From the NCBI GenBank assembly GCA_036346255.1, contig CM070623.1, positions 5,498,407 through 5,562,406 of the forward strand: a DNA stretch of 64,000 nucleotides, in the 5' to 3' direction. The first letter of the stretch is position 1. The number at the start of each line of letters is the position of its first letter. Positions 19,020 to 31,709 of this stretch are shown here, in pieces. The notes below the pieces were generated by a model. It did not search any database. It had not been told where the DNA came from and worked only from the letters and a program-made list of their open reading frames with translations. The DNA comes from Ampelocalamus luodianensis. Lineage: Eukaryota; Streptophyta; Magnoliopsida; Poales; Poaceae. A program made the position numbers and the translations under genes.

Positions 19020-20237
19020 GAAGAAGGAGGCATTGGGGAGAGAGCTAATTTGAGATGTGTGAACATGTGGTAGAAATCAGGGAGGGGACCTTGGGACGAG
19101 GGGTTCAAGGTCTGGTCCCAGAGAAGTTTTTCCCACTAGAATTTTTTCCCAAGGGAGGGGACCTTGGGACCAATGGCAAGCTCCAATTTTAAGGCCCGAG
19201 CAAGCTGGACCGGTAGCTTTGACACCACCAAGGAGATTGTAGGATTGTGACCGGTAGCTAGACCGGTAGCACACACAGCTAACATCACGAGAGAAAAACT
19301 TGCACAAGTTTAGAACTAAGGCTCCAAAATACGTCAAACTTAACAGGGACCTAGATCAAGACCTCATGGACTTAGAACTACCAAAGATTTAGCACGATCA
19401 ATCCGATGTTGGGACCTTTTTGTTTCCGAAGTAAAAAAACCATGAATTTGAGTAGCTCGTGGAGAGATCATGCCATGGTGACCAAAGTAAGTTTCCCACT
19501 TGCCATAGCACTAAAAACACAGCAAGATCAAGCCCAAAACCCTAGCAAACAAGAACCTCAAGAAAACAACCTTCTCAAACCAAAATCGAGCAACTTGAAA
19601 AGTTTATTTCAAACGTGGCTAGATGGATAAGATCTGAACACTAGATACCTATGCCATCTCGTAGACGTCCTTCGCACAACACAAGATCAAGAAGATAGAG
19701 AAGAAGCAAAACCAAATAAAGAAAAGCAAAACACAGAGCGCAAGCACAAGATGATTCATGGAATGGACTTGACTTTCTGTGAGCTACATGAAAATGAATG
19801 TTTACAGCTAGCCAATCCTCTCAAGGATGGCAAAGCCCCAAGCGCAATTTATATCCCGTTTTTATTGAAAACTCAGAAAATAAATAATTACACAGTGCCA
19901 CATATTTTTGTTGTATTTCTTTGCTTCCTACAATTCATGCGGGAGGAGTGAGGAGGAGTACCTTCCAACAAGACGACCAAGACGGGAAATTATGGCAAGA
20001 AATGCGACGACAGCTGAAGCTCCACCCATCTGAAGAGTGTGGAATCTCGGTACGTATATACGGGGAGCGTTATGCGGCTGCATGCGGGAGCACGTGCGCG
20101 TGGCCGCCCATCTGTTACACAGTGGCACATTTTTTTGGTATTTCTTTGCTTTCTATAATTCAAAAGTCAGTAGTATCTTCTCAATCGAGAATCTGATTCG
20201 CGGTCTATCTGTACCATCGTGTTCCTCAAAACTATAT
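19020..20237. other. Unassigned stretch with a 50-bp direct duplication
   Basis: The sequence 'ttacacagtgccacat...tatttctttgcttcctacaatt' at 19888-19940 recurs in diverged form at 20115-20162. Positions 19390-19640 read like LTR-retroelement flank. 'gggaggggaccttgggac' occurs twice (about 19080 and 19155). No protein-coding gene recognised. Confidence 0.4.
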
Positions 20238-21174
20238 TGTAACAGCCCAAAATTTGGGTTTATGTTTCAAATGTATAAAAATGTGAACTTTTTAAAATTT
20301 TTTATGGATTTTGTTGACATTTGCTTTTCTAGATTTTATTGCAAAGCTTTTTGTCTAATAAAGAAATTTAAGAATATATTTATGGAAATACAAAACTAAT
20401 TAAGGATCAAAATGAATTGAAACAAAATATGATAAAGAAAAATCCAAACTTGGTATAATGATTCTGTAAACAAAGTGGGAAACATTTAAAACAAGTTTTT
20501 ACAAACTTTTTTCAAATAGAATAATAACAACACATACAAACAGGAACTTAAAAGAATTTTAGAGAAATGTACAGAGAACATAAAATTCTGCAAATTTTAT
20601 ATAAAAGTTTACATTATGTCAGAAGCCCTCCCTAAAATTTTCAGAATTTTTCGAGCTATATTTGTATGTCAAATAATTACCTAATGCTCTCAGCCCTTTT
20701 AGCAAAATCTGGAAACTGAAGTTTCTTTCTCCCTATCACCGACCAGTGGGTCCCACGTGCAGTGTTCATCTTCCACGCGCCCCTGCCTTCAGCGCGAGCG
20801 CCGCTTGAACCATGGACATACGACTGCTCCTTGCGCCAGCACCACCAGGCTTCGCCCCCGGTTTTGGCCAGCAGCCCGTGGATTCGCCGAGCCCATGCCA
20901 TGCCCATACCACATTGAAGCCACCCGAGCTCATCGCCGACTTGCTCTCTTCGTCGCCCATCCCTTCTTCATCTACAAAAGCTTCGCCTCAAGCTCACCTC
21001 ACCACCTCTAGACACTCTCCTGCCGCTCCTTTCCCATTTCCTCTCCTCCCCAAGCTCCAATGGAGCAAGGACCCGAATGCCAACCGCCAGAGCCACCGCA
21101 CCACCTCCAAGCTCTTTGGCCGCTCCAGTGATCCCCGTGCTTCGTCGATCACATCACGCTGCGCCTCATCGCTG
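20238..21174 (+). repeat. LTR-like fragment beginning TGTAACAGCCC
   Basis: TGTAACAGCCCAAAATTTGG at 20238 is typical of the 5' end of long plant gypsy LTRs. The AT-rich lead is followed by a CpG- and C-rich zone from about 20740 (cagtgggtcccac). No matching 3' end or target duplication was found, so it is truncated. ORFs over the GC-rich zone are overlapping on both strands and are discounted. Confidence 0.45.
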
Positions 21175-21644
21175 TCGGGACCCAAAAATGCAATTCTAGA
21201 CCATCTGTATATAATGCACTAGTCCAGGATCACGCTAGTGCACACAGTGTCAACACAGGTGAATATTGATCCACACAAGATGAAATAATAGTATAAACGA
21301 GTAATTTGAATGACAAATAACCATTTTGATCTTATGGTCGAGTTTACATTTATTAAGCCTCGTAGGGTTGGCAATAATGAAATAAACAGTAGCGGAACAA
21401 AATAAACTTCAGCGAAATCCCATCAATTCGCCACAGGCAACCGACTGGGATCAAAACCTAACGATCAGCACCTTCGTAGAACTCCTCAAAAGGGGGCGAA
21501 GACTCCTCCACTTCTGTTGATTGATTATAGCAAACATGAGTACACAACCGTACTCACAAGACATACCACAGAATGCAATATATACATGATAGCTTATTCC
21601 AAATGAATGGCTTATGTGGTTCTTTTGCAGAAATGCAACATTTG
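21175..21644 (-). repeat. LTR-like fragment, opposite orientation
   Basis: It opens on the plus strand with tgtcgggacccaaaaatgc and contains 'caggcaaccgactggga', a phrase also present at 59683-59700 in the solo LTR (catcggcaaccgactggga). This suggests a minus-strand relative of the 59.2-63.85 kb LTR. Confidence 0.4.
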
Positions 21645-22921
21645 TGTAACATCCCGTTTTCCTTTCCTCCTTGACCGGCTGCCCCTCCTCTTGTCTTCTA
21701 CCCCCTGGCGTCTTCCTCCTCCTCTCTGGCGCAGCACGCCATCCTGCCCGGACCCTTCGCGAGGAACTAGCGCCGCCTGCGCCGCCGCCGCCCCACGAGC
21801 GCCCGCGCACGCCTTGGCCACCATCATCACCCGTGCGCACGCTCGCCCGGACCCCCCCCCCAACGGCTCCCCGCTCTGCCGTCGGCCTTTAAAGCCCCCG
21901 GCACCTCCCTTCCTCTCCTCCCCCGCTCACTCTCCTCCTCCCTCTCCGGTAAGTCCCCCCCTGACACCTCCCTTCCCCTCCACCCCAAGCAAGGAAGAAG
22001 AGACCGAGGAAGAAGAAGAAAACGAGGGACTTACCTTCCGGTGTCACCGCTGCGGCCGCTCGGTGCCCTCCTCGTCGCCCGGTGAGCCCCCATCGCCGCC
22101 GCCACCTCGAGCCTCGCCACCACCGCACCTGTCGCCCTTCTCCGGTAGCCGTCGCCACGTGCGCCCCCTGGGCTTCCTTCCCCTCCCTCGCGCATCGTCG
22201 TTGCCCCTTCCTTCCCCTCCCGTGCGCCGCCGCCGCCCCTCCATTTCCCCTGAGCCCCGCTCCTCCTCTCCTCGTGCGCCGCCGCCGCCCCCTCCATTTT
22301 CCCCGCCCCCTTTGCCTTCGGCCCGAGCCGCCTCCCCCTTTTGGCTTTAGGGCAACGCACCCCCCGTGGGCCAGTCCCTCCCCCCTGGGACGCGCATTGG
22401 ATTTCGGCCTGAGGCCTTGGGCTAGGCCGAAACTCAGCCATGGGCCGCCGCCGTTTTCCTTTTTGTTTTCCTGTTTCTTTTCTTTTTCTATTTTAATTCA
22501 AAAGAAAGACTTCAAAAATTCATATCTCCCTCATTCTAGCTCCAAAAATTATAAAATAAATTTGTAAAAATTTGTAAATTCAAGATCTTACTAATGGCAT
22601 AGGTCTTTTTTAATTAAAACTTAATTTGTTGTTCATGTGTATTTAATAGCTCTTTATGCTTATTTGTGTCTTTTTCTAGTACGTTCGTCTAACTAGGATT
22701 TGAAGACGCCGAAGATCCCCAAGTTGATCAAGCCCAATATTATCAAGATCCTCTAGCCTATATCACAGGCGAGTCAACACTTTGATCATATTGAGCCTAC
22801 ATTTTATACAAATTATATTTTTTTTAAAATAGCAAATTGCATGCTTTAATTCTTTAATCAAATGTATATTAAAGCTTAAGGTATTTAAATACCCATTTGA
22901 TGAGTAATTAATTATTATGCC
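21645..22921 (+). repeat. LTR-like fragment beginning TGTAACATCCCG
   Basis: It starts TGTAACATCCCGTTTTCC, has a strongly C-rich middle (21660-22440) and AT-rich second half, and near 22700-22770 an acidic reading frame FEDAEDPQVDQAQYYQDP like that at position 91-159. It is cut off by the Tat LTR at 22922. The proline/serine-rich frames over 21607-22567 exist on both strands and are compositional. Confidence 0.45.
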
Positions 22922-23587
22922 TATCGACGATCAAGACGTCGATCTTACGAAAAGAAAAGGAGAAAATGACGTGGGAAATCTAGGGTAATATTGGGACTGC
23001 TCCTTTATTAGTATGAACTGGGGTTTACAGGGGATGCCTCCTGACTAGATGATGAACTACTCCTGTTTACACTGAGAGAACTACTTGTTATCTTACAATA
23101 CCAGACTTAAAACACGAATCTAATGTCTATGCTTCAGTCTGATGCCTGTGTCCTTTGCTCCGTCCATGCTCCATCTTTAAATAGCCCTTGAAGAGGTGCC
23201 AGTTACTTCTAGAGAAGATGTCTAATGTGAAGCGTTGCGATTGGTCGGAGTTAAATGACGGTTGATGGAAAGTCAACCGTTCGACGGTTGTATGTTTGTG
23301 AGACACACAGCCGCATGGTGGTTGTTCATCAGTGTTTTAGGATAAGAAACGTCGTGTGGTATGGAATATGCATGTGTCCCATTCATCACACGGTAGAGAA
23401 TATACCTGGAATCAGTTCCAAATATCAGTTCATATCTTTTACGAGCAGTTCTCCTGGTCGGGAGCTTGGCACAGGCCTTCGTCTGACCAGGGTACCCATT
23501 ACAACCTCTAGAATCTCTACGACCAGTGAGGTCGTGCACCTCAGGGGTTACGACCATGAAGACGTATAGTCTGTTAAAAATAATACA
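22922..23587 (-). repeat. 3' LTR of the Tat element, 666 bp
   Basis: The plus strand runs from TATCGACGATCAAGACGTCG (TG changed to TA; the copy at 56759 has TGTCGACG) to AATAATACA. The minus strand thus starts TGTATTATT and ends ...CGACA/CGATA. Just inside lies a purine-rich stretch on the minus strand (GGGGCTAGCTGACGAGGATG), which fits a polypurine tract. A second copy of the same LTR is at 56759-57432. Confidence 0.75.
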
Positions 23588-23948
23588 TAGAGGTTTCATC
23601 CTCGTCAGCTAGCCCCTGAACTTTAAATGAATAGGTCGTGTGAACGCCTTTCTTCCGATGAAGTCATATCAGGCTGACGCTCATTAAATGCAACGACATT
23701 TGAAGCGGTTTATATTCACTTTAAAGTTGAAAACTTGCTTTGGGAATTAAAGAGTTTTTGTGTCCGTTGGACGGAAGATTTTTGTCCGTTGGACTTTTGG
23801 GGCAACTCCCGATTGCAGTTAGAAATTCTGAAGCTTATAAAAACCCCTTTGTAGACTTAGGGTTTTTCACTTCCGCTTCCCTCTTCATCTCCGAGTAAAA
23901 ACTGCTCTCCGACCTCCTTTTCTTTCCTCATCCAAGAGAAACTTGACC

Positions 23949-26900
23949 ATGTCGGACCAAATCACTAACTGGTCGGTTTCCGACTTGAGCGAGAAGAAGC
24001 TAGAGAGCTTGGAGAAGATCGGGATGCTTCTTAGCAAGAGTCTAATTTCTTGGATATCAGCGGCTGGAAAACATTCCTCGAGCAATGAAGATGGAGAAAT
24101 TCCAGTTTTCCTTGCATATATTGAATGCGGATTTAGATTGCCAATCCACCCCTTCTTTCCCAATGTTTTGGAGAATTATGGAGTCAAATTGGTAAATCTT
24201 GCTTCCAACGCTATCGCCAATCTCAGCATCTTTATCTATCTTTGTGAAGCGCACTTGGGGATTCCCTCAGATCTGGATCTGTTCAAGTACTACTACAGAA
24301 TGACAGTCTGGAAAGACGATTGGGACGCCTGGAGAGTGCACCTTGCTCTTCCATGATGAAAAAGCCGATGAGTATATTTATGTACTCAAAATCTTCGTGG
24401 TCGTCGTGGAAGAAGAGTTGGTTCTATATGACGGTCACGAAGAAAGACAGCCTTTATTATTCTGGTAAGAAAGCGGTCGAGAATCCGAGGTGGCGCTCCT
24501 CCACTGAGAAGGAGGGAAAGATAAAGAGATGGGCCGAAGCTATCAAGCTTCTTAGTGTCAAGGGTCTAACATCTTGGCACGTAGTGAAGGATTTTTTCAC
24601 GCGCCAGATTAGTCCTTTGAAAGCCCAAGCACATCGGATGCTCTGGTATATTGATTGTGATGATACGACCAAAGATTCCAAAGAGGGTAAGCCCTGAGTG
24701 ATTCCGACCAGTTTTCCTATATTAGTTGATTATTTCTGTATCCTTAAGTCTTTTATTTTACCTTTACAGCTTTATCTTCTGACGAGATTAGAAGCCGGAT
24801 CAAAATGATCTGTGCTGGAGAGCCTGGCGACAAGGCTAGTTTTCTCCGGATCTTAGCGGCTGTTTTCGCCAAAGAGAGGATCGAGAGACTTAAGGTAAGA
24901 CTATCAACTGTGCTTTTTTCCTTTATCGTACATATTATTTCTGATCGGTATACCATAAATCCTCTTTGATGTGTAGTCGGTCGGGTTGAGGATCAATGAG
25001 GCCACTAAAATATGTGAGCTGATTGATGATCCGACCACCCCTACGACCATACAGGATGTCAGCCTTCTAGAGGTAGGTGACCGAACATGAATAATATTTG
25101 GACAAATGATGTTCATCGCCTAATTATCTTTGATGATGTATTTAGGCGGTTGTCGTACCCTCTATAAGATCGAGGAGGCCGACTAGAGGGGGGGTGAATA
25201 GGCGTTTTAAAACTTCTATGCGCTAAAACCGATTTCTAATGCGGAAGCTTATAACAAATACAGTTTTGCACAATTAAAGCCTAAATCAACTAGGTTCAAC
25301 TAAGTGCACCAACAATACAAGTCTATTGAATAATATTGCAAATAAGCAAAGACTTGTAATCTATTTAATTTTAGCAATGTAAATAGCACAAGGCATGGCA
25401 AGCATTCATACACAATGAATAAGCAATTTAATACAAGAAATATAAATTACGATAAGTAAAGCTCAAGAATGCAAACCACAATGACACGATGATGTTTTAC
25501 CGTCGTGCTCGGAGACTTGCCGGTCTCCCCTAATCCACGTTGAGGAAAACCCAAACCAATTGGGCCGGCTCCACGAATTGAGCCTTCCTCCGAGGTATCA
25601 ATCACCTCGCTCCACTAGGGTTGCTCTTACTCCACTCCAGAGATGGCGAGCACCAAGCCACTCACAACCGCCCGGGGTCTTCTCACAAGCTTCACTTGAG
25701 AAGATCACCGACGCACGACGCCACCACGCCGTCTAGGTGTCGGCAAACACCAAGAGTAACAAGTCTCCAACTTTCACTTGAACCAATCAAGTGTCAAAAC
25801 TCTCGTGGATACTAAATCCACCACCTAATGCAACACATGCAAAAGGATTTGCCTCTCAAACCTCACTAAGTGCAACACATGCACAAATGGGAGTAGAGGG
25901 CTTGCTCTTAGCTCAAAGAAACTCAATGGGGTACCAGCAACTATTCTTCACACGGCCAAGGTGGGTATTTATAGCCCACACACAAAAACTAGCCGTTGGG
26001 AAAAGATTCCAGAGAATATGGACGAGACCGGTCTGACCGCCAACTAATGGCCGGTCGGACCGCCCGAGTGCCAACGGCTATAAAACTAGCCGTTGGACTC
26101 ACAATCGGTCTGACCGCCAACCAATGGCCGGTCGGACGCTCGCATCGGCGATCGCCAGAGAGGCGGCCGCATCGCTCGACTGAGCAACCGATCAAACCAG
26201 AAAACATCTCTTTTGGAAAATACGTACCGTCAAGTAAATATCGGTACTACCGCACTCCGGTAGTACCGTTACAAACGCCCGGTACTACCGCACTCCGGTA
26301 GTACCGATTCTTACGGCAGATACGGCGCAGGCGGCCGATCGCTCACACCATGGCGGTCGATCGCTACACCGGCCGATCGCTAACAGAAGGGTCGACCGCC
26401 AGCAATACCAAAATCGAGCATGACTTTGCACATTTGCTTCAACTCAATTTGCAAAACATATTTGCCAATTGATGCAACATGTACACAAGAGATGAAAACT
26501 AGATTCTCAACAAGTTGCAAAACACATTTGCCAACTTTTAGAATCAACGCCACAAGGAATAAGGTACATGGACTTAAACCATTTGCAAAACACATTCGCA
26601 AACTAAAGTCACATGCTACAAGGAATAACCATGAGCCACAACTATTTGTAAAACGCATTCGCAAATATAGGCAACATGTTAAGTTGAGCTAGAGCAAACA
26701 CAATGAGCTATCAACACATGACTAACTCAAATTACTAATTAAGACCCCTCTTAATAGTACGGCAACCTACACTAGCAATCCGGTCTCCATCCAAACACCG
26801 AGACCGGTAAAAGACTAGGAACAAATCCTTAGCCCTAGCTAGTCATACCTTAGCCTTGCGCAACCACTTGAAGCTTGATGACACACATCCTTTCTTCAAG

Positions 26901-29754
26901 TCCGAGTTATTGACTTAATGCTCATCAACATATGATGACGTCATTCATCCCAAGTCTTGACATGCATCAACTCATGATGCAATCTTCACTTGACCTCCAT
27001 CAACACATGATGGATTCTTCTTAACTTGACGACCAACTCATGATCATCATCTCTTCTTTAACTTGATATGCATTTACTCATGATGCATCCTTTACTCCAA
27101 GTTCTTCACTTCAATGTCATCAACCTATGATGATATTCTTCTCTTTCGAAAATCTTGACTTGATGATGATCAACTCATGATGTCATCCAAAGTCTTCAAC
27201 CACATGGAACATAACCTATTTCACCAACTCATAGAAAAATGTTAGTTCCACAAGATGATTGTCATTAATTACCACAACAAACCATTAACCAATAATGGTG
27301 GAACAAGATACCACAATCTTTCCCTCTTTGGTAATTGATGACAACCAACACAAGTACAGATAATTGAATATATTTGGTATGAGTATATACGAACTGCATA
27401 AGTTATATATACTCAAAGGATATATGAGCTTATATGAACTACGCAAGTCATATATGCTCATATGGATATATACGAACTATACTAGTTGTATATATTCAAG
27501 GATATGGGTATATATAAACTACACAAGTTACATATACTCATATGAATATATTAACTACACAAGTTAAATATATTCAAGGATATATTTCAAAGTAAAGATC
27601 CTAAATATATGTGGACATAAGAATATGGATGAATACTAATGAAATCACAAAATATGGAGTGAACTCCCCCTAAATGTGTGCATACACGAATGTGTAATAA
27701 AGACATATGCACATATTCAAGTTAACCTTTTGGTGAAGTTCAACCTATATTTTGAGTCCGAGGAATGCAACAAGGTATAATAAAATGATGTCGAATGCAT
27801 ACCTCTTTGATCTTTAAATCCAACTGAGACTAAATAATTTGTATGACAATAGAAGTGTTAGTCTTATAAAGATTTGTCATTTGGAAAGCATACCTCATTT
27901 GATTTTTACCTCTTTATCCATTTGATACTAAATAGTAGATCTAGCAAAAAGAGTGTTAGTCTCATAAATAGATTTGTCATTAATAACCAAAACTCCATTA
28001 ACATATAATGGCGCGGGTCTAGATTCTTCACCCTCTAGCAAGGTCGCTGAGGACCCACCAGTGGCTGCTGAGGCTACTGTTTTGAAGGTCGATGAATCTA
28101 CACTTACTGATCTGGCGATCAAGGACCTTATCCTTGACCAACTGGTTGTGGATATTGCTTCTGATTTTCAATCAGTAGATGTGCAAGATCTAGTCAACCC
28201 TGCCGGTTCAGAACCGGTGAAATTGGTTGAGAAGAAAAGGAAAGCTAGCGCAGCGGATTTTACTCCGATGCGTTACAAGGTCAAACTCAAAAAATCGACC
28301 AGGTATATTTAAATGAAGAAATCATGTACATACATACCTTGGATATTTTTTGATATGTTGGAACCTTGATCTTTCTTACTTTCTTCTTTCGTAGATCTTC
28401 TGGTGTTCCAGTCGTGTCCGACCAGAACACCCCTCAAGAAAAGGTTCCTGGGGAAGAGATTGTCGTGGAGGTTCCTGATCAGGACACTCCTCAGGCTAAG
28501 ACTGTATAGGATGAAGTGGTTAAAGAAGCCCCCGAGCAGGTTTTAGTTCCGACATCTGCTCAAGATCCTCTAGTAATCCTTACTCCTTCTCCAAAGGTAG
28601 CCATCTCCAGAGATCCTCAACAGGTTCCATCTCCTCCTCGAAATACTCCTCAGGCTAACAAGTTTCCTTTTCCCCCCGATTTATCGAGGATAAGGAACTT
28701 GACAAGGCCTGGGGAAAGATATCGGACCGTTAAATTGAGATAGGTCTAGATATGATTTTTGCCGAATATAATGACATGTCAATTCGGGTAAGTGTTCAAC
28801 AACCATCCTTATTATTCTTTCCTTTGAAGTTTCTTTGAAAACTTACGAAAGAAAGGGATTTATTTTTGTAGCATATGGTCGAGAAATATGTTGTGATCAG
28901 AGGACTGACACAGCGAATAAAAACTCTGGAGCAGAAATATTTCGAATTGAGAAGTAAGAACTTTTCTCTTTTAGCTTAACTTCCTAAAATTTATCATCCT
29001 GCTCCTCTTGTATAACTTAATCTTCTCTTTCTATCATATTTGATAGATTTAGAGAAAGTTAAAGAAGAGGTCGTGGCTAAGGGAAACATAATAATAAAAC
29101 TTAGGGAAGAAAATAAAAATAAAGACCGGTCGATCGAGCATGCGATGACTAGGCAAAATGAGGTTTTCAACTCTTGTGAGAAGAAAATCAAAGGTAACTA
29201 GTAGTAGACTTAACTAATATCCCATGACTCTAATTTAAAAGAGTGTGTTGACTCTCTTTTTTTATCCACTCATGCAGAAAAAACTGAAGCACTTGAACGA
29301 GCGGAAAAAATCCTCAAGTTTGAGCGTGGCCAAGGGGCTTAACTCGATCAGAGTCTTGAAGACAAAGTCAAGGCTCTAAACAAGATGCTCTTCGACCTGA
29401 GGTCGGGAACGCAACTGCCCATTCTAAGAGATCCATTCTAAGAGATCCTGTGGAGAGAATCAATTTTCTCGGCTATCAACTCGAAGATCTTAAGAAAGTG
29501 ATAACACTCTTTCGAGAGAATCATGCCAAGACGATGAAGGAAGCTATTGCGAATGGAGTTAGTGTTGCCTTAGCAAAACTGAAGGCTTCCGACCCCTCTG
29601 TTCGTCTTGGAGCTATTGAATAAGACTTCGACTGCTCCGAAGATGAAGCAACAAAACTTCTTGAGGAAGTAAGACTTCTCAGAGAGAAAGTTGCTGAGGA
29701 AATGGAAGTCGGATCTCCATCACGCCGCGACCAGTCTGGTGGTTCTAACAAGTA
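23949..29754 (+). pseudogene. Antisense ORF of Tat element ('putative gypsy type transposon' family), interrupted
   Basis: The start MSDQITNWSVSDLSEKKLES at 23949 leads to FLAYIECGFRLPIHPFFPN, then NAIANLSIFIYLCEAHLGIP. This matches the Transposase_28 / putative gypsy-type transposon domain (normally LP.HPF...VL..Y......L.PNA...I..F..LCEA.LG). A frameshift lies near 24345. Further pieces with splice-like borders follow at 24360-24700, 24770-24895 and 24977-25075. After the 25165-28029 insertion the frame resumes at 28038 (KVAEDPPVAAEATVLKVDES), then coiled-coil-rich pieces at 29050-29200 and 29280-29750 (ALERAEKILKFERGQ). In these elements the ORF has no established function. Stops and frame changes make this copy dead. 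Confidence 0.7.
25157..28037. mobile_element. LTR-like insertion inside the antisense ORF, about 2.9 kb
   Basis: The 8-bp sequence ACCCTCTA occurs at 25157-25164 and 28030-28037. Deleting one copy plus the DNA between rejoins the antisense ORF in frame (AVVVPS + SKVAED). The insert begins with the common grass repeat phrase 'gagggggggtgaataggcg'. It contains LTR-type text with 'ggtcggaccgcc' and 'ccggtagtaccg' repeats (26020-26310) and many 'tcaactcatgat' phrases (26930-27180), and no coding domain. It is most likely a solo LTR or non-autonomous LTR derivative. The 8-bp duplication is longer than the usual 5 bp, so exact ends are uncertain. Confidence 0.6.
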
Positions 29755-30755
29755 GATGGATGTAAAATTTAAACTTTGTAAATGAAACTTACCTTTTATC
29801 ATCAATGAAGTTCTTGTTTTGTCTTATCAATGTTATTAAATACTCATATATCTCCTAACCCTCGACTGCTTATATTAGTAGATGAACTTTACTAAAGAAA
29901 CAGTAGACCAAGAAACTAAGTAATAACAACGACCATGGTAGAAGTGTTGATAATATTTGTAACAATGATCTAGTGAACACTAGGAAATCATATGGTCGGA
30001 ACCGGCTTATGATACCGACTAATCTAGATCTTGTCCATTATCGAATCACTATGAGATACCACATATAGTCTGAAGATATAACAAAACTAGCTTTGATGAT
30101 AAGAAGATATGCAAGAATATGTATGGAAAAAAGGGGAAAATAATAAGTACTTTTGTTTATATAAATTATTCGAAACTAATCGTAATGAATCCCGAGAATT
30201 GAAGATTTATAAAATATTTCGCAAAACGTGCTCATGCTCAAGTCCGACTGGCAGCGAGGATCGTAGGAAAAGGACCATCACTAGGAAGCTCCTTCCAGTG
30301 GGCAGGACCACATGCAGAGAGGAGAGACTTCGACTAGGAGGCTTTTCGTGTCCCGACCAGTAGCCAAACTCGAGTAGAACAAAATGTTAAAATAAAATTG
30401 TAATCTTCGATTTCGAAAAATAACAAAACCATATAAATTGTCTGAGTGGTACTACTTATACTCGTGTGTTTCCTTGAGAAAAGATTGTGTGGTCGTGCGT
30501 GGGTATCATTGAAGCAATGATCACGACAAAGACCGGTGTGGTATTTTGACAATTAAGTCAACACCCATGAGTAATGGAGATCCCTTCCAATTGTTTGTAA
30601 AGGGATATCAGAGAGAATGAGCGTCTTCTCCGACCTATCATCAACAATAATGGTATATGACCAATATCGACGAATAATAATTATAAACAACTATACTTAT
30701 CTTTGAAAAGAAAATGCATCTTTATTGAAATTTGAAATGAAATAAATACAGGAAA
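29755..30755. other. Tat element spacer between antisense ORF and pol end
   Basis: AT-rich sequence lies between two convergent reading frames of the retroelement. A GC-richer patch at 30225-30362 has no recognised product. No independent gene. Confidence 0.4.
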
Positions 30756-31190
30756 TTATACAAAGAACTTACGCAATTGATCAATATTCCAAGAATTAGA
30801 CAAGATTTGCCCATCCGACATAGCTAATTGTACCGATCCTGGTCGGGTGACTTTGACCACAGTGTATGAACCTTCCCATTTGGGTGAAAATTTGTTGCGA
30901 TTCGCTTGGTTCTGAATTTTCCTAAGAATCACATCACCTACAACTAGACTGCGAGGTTGCACCTTACGACTGTGGTACCAACGCATGGCTTGTTGGTAGA
31001 TTGCTGATCGTATTAAAGCTTGATTTCGTCGTTCCTCAAGGAAATTGATGTCATCAAGTCGTCGTTCACACTGATCATTTTCGGAAAAGCAATCAGTCCA
31101 AGCAGAACCAATTTTTAGTTTTGAAGGAAGCATTGCTTCAGCCCTGTAAACCAAAAAGAATGGCGCATAATCTGAGGTTAATCTTGATCT
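30756..31190 (-). pseudogene. Tat pol: integrase C-terminal segment
   Basis: Minus-strand translation reads SDYAPFFLVYRAEAMLPSKL, then LDDINFLEERRNQALIRSAI, RWYHSRKVQPRSLVVGDVIL and FSPKWEGSYTVVKVTRPGS, ending WNIDQLRKFFV and a stop. This is the usual end of a gypsy integrase: the PFFLVYGAEA motif, the ..R.F..GDLVL block and the GPY/F-like PKWEGSY. The catalytic core that should precede it is absent here and is replaced by the 31.2-38.4 kb block. The first codons before SDYAP (to 31214) already belong to the junction. Confidence 0.8.
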
Positions 31191-31214
31191 AAACCCTAGC
31201 TCAATGAAGAACAC

Positions 31215-31544
31215 CTAGCTAATTCTTAAAGCGGAAGCGTGATTGCTTACCCGGACATGAAGATGCCACTAGGGTTGTAGAGGCGTCGGTGTAGAGTCAT
31301 CGGAGGTCGCAGAGGAGGTCGAGGACGAGGGCGGCGAGGTGACGGCAGAGGCCTTCGTCCACCTTAGCGCTCGTGCAGATCGGATCTATCTATTGGGACT
31401 GATTTAGCCTTAGAACGACTTAATCTACAAGACTCTGCCTAGTCCCCTGTTTTTGTAGCGCTAGATGACCGGGACCAAAACTAGAACTAGTTGGTTACGC
31501 CCCCGATCAGGGCGCGTAGTGGGGTGTGACCCCTGAATCTCGGA
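31215..31544. other. Junction DNA left of the tandem duplication
   Basis: GC-rich sequence (31255-31380, 'gaggtcgaggacgagggcgg' type) reads like an exon or LTR leader on the minus strand, but no family was recognised. It lies between the integrase tail and the first 3-kb repeat. Confidence 0.3.
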
Positions 31545-31709
31545 GTTGTTAGCCAAGATCAACCCGACAAGTTGGGCTCAGGAGCAAATGTAGGAGTGCT
31601 AACTTACTAGAGAACGGGATGAAAGCTGGGGTTGCATGCATCTCCATCAGTCGGTGCTGAAGTAGAGAATTGACCGTGCGTTCTTCTGGTTGGAATTAAT
31701 ATATAGAGT

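Noticed and set aside
20037..20399. 120-codon plus-strand frame with hydrophobic stretches
   Set aside because: AT-rich sequence crossing the start of an LTR-like fragment; hydrophobicity follows from T-rich codons.
21607..22567. Long proline/serine/arginine-rich frames on both strands
   Set aside because: Frames are open in up to four readings because of C/G-rich composition in an LTR-like region; no motif supports a protein.
30109..30363. 84-codon open frame in the Tat spacer
   Set aside because: Lies between convergent retroelement ORFs with no domain; likely chance.
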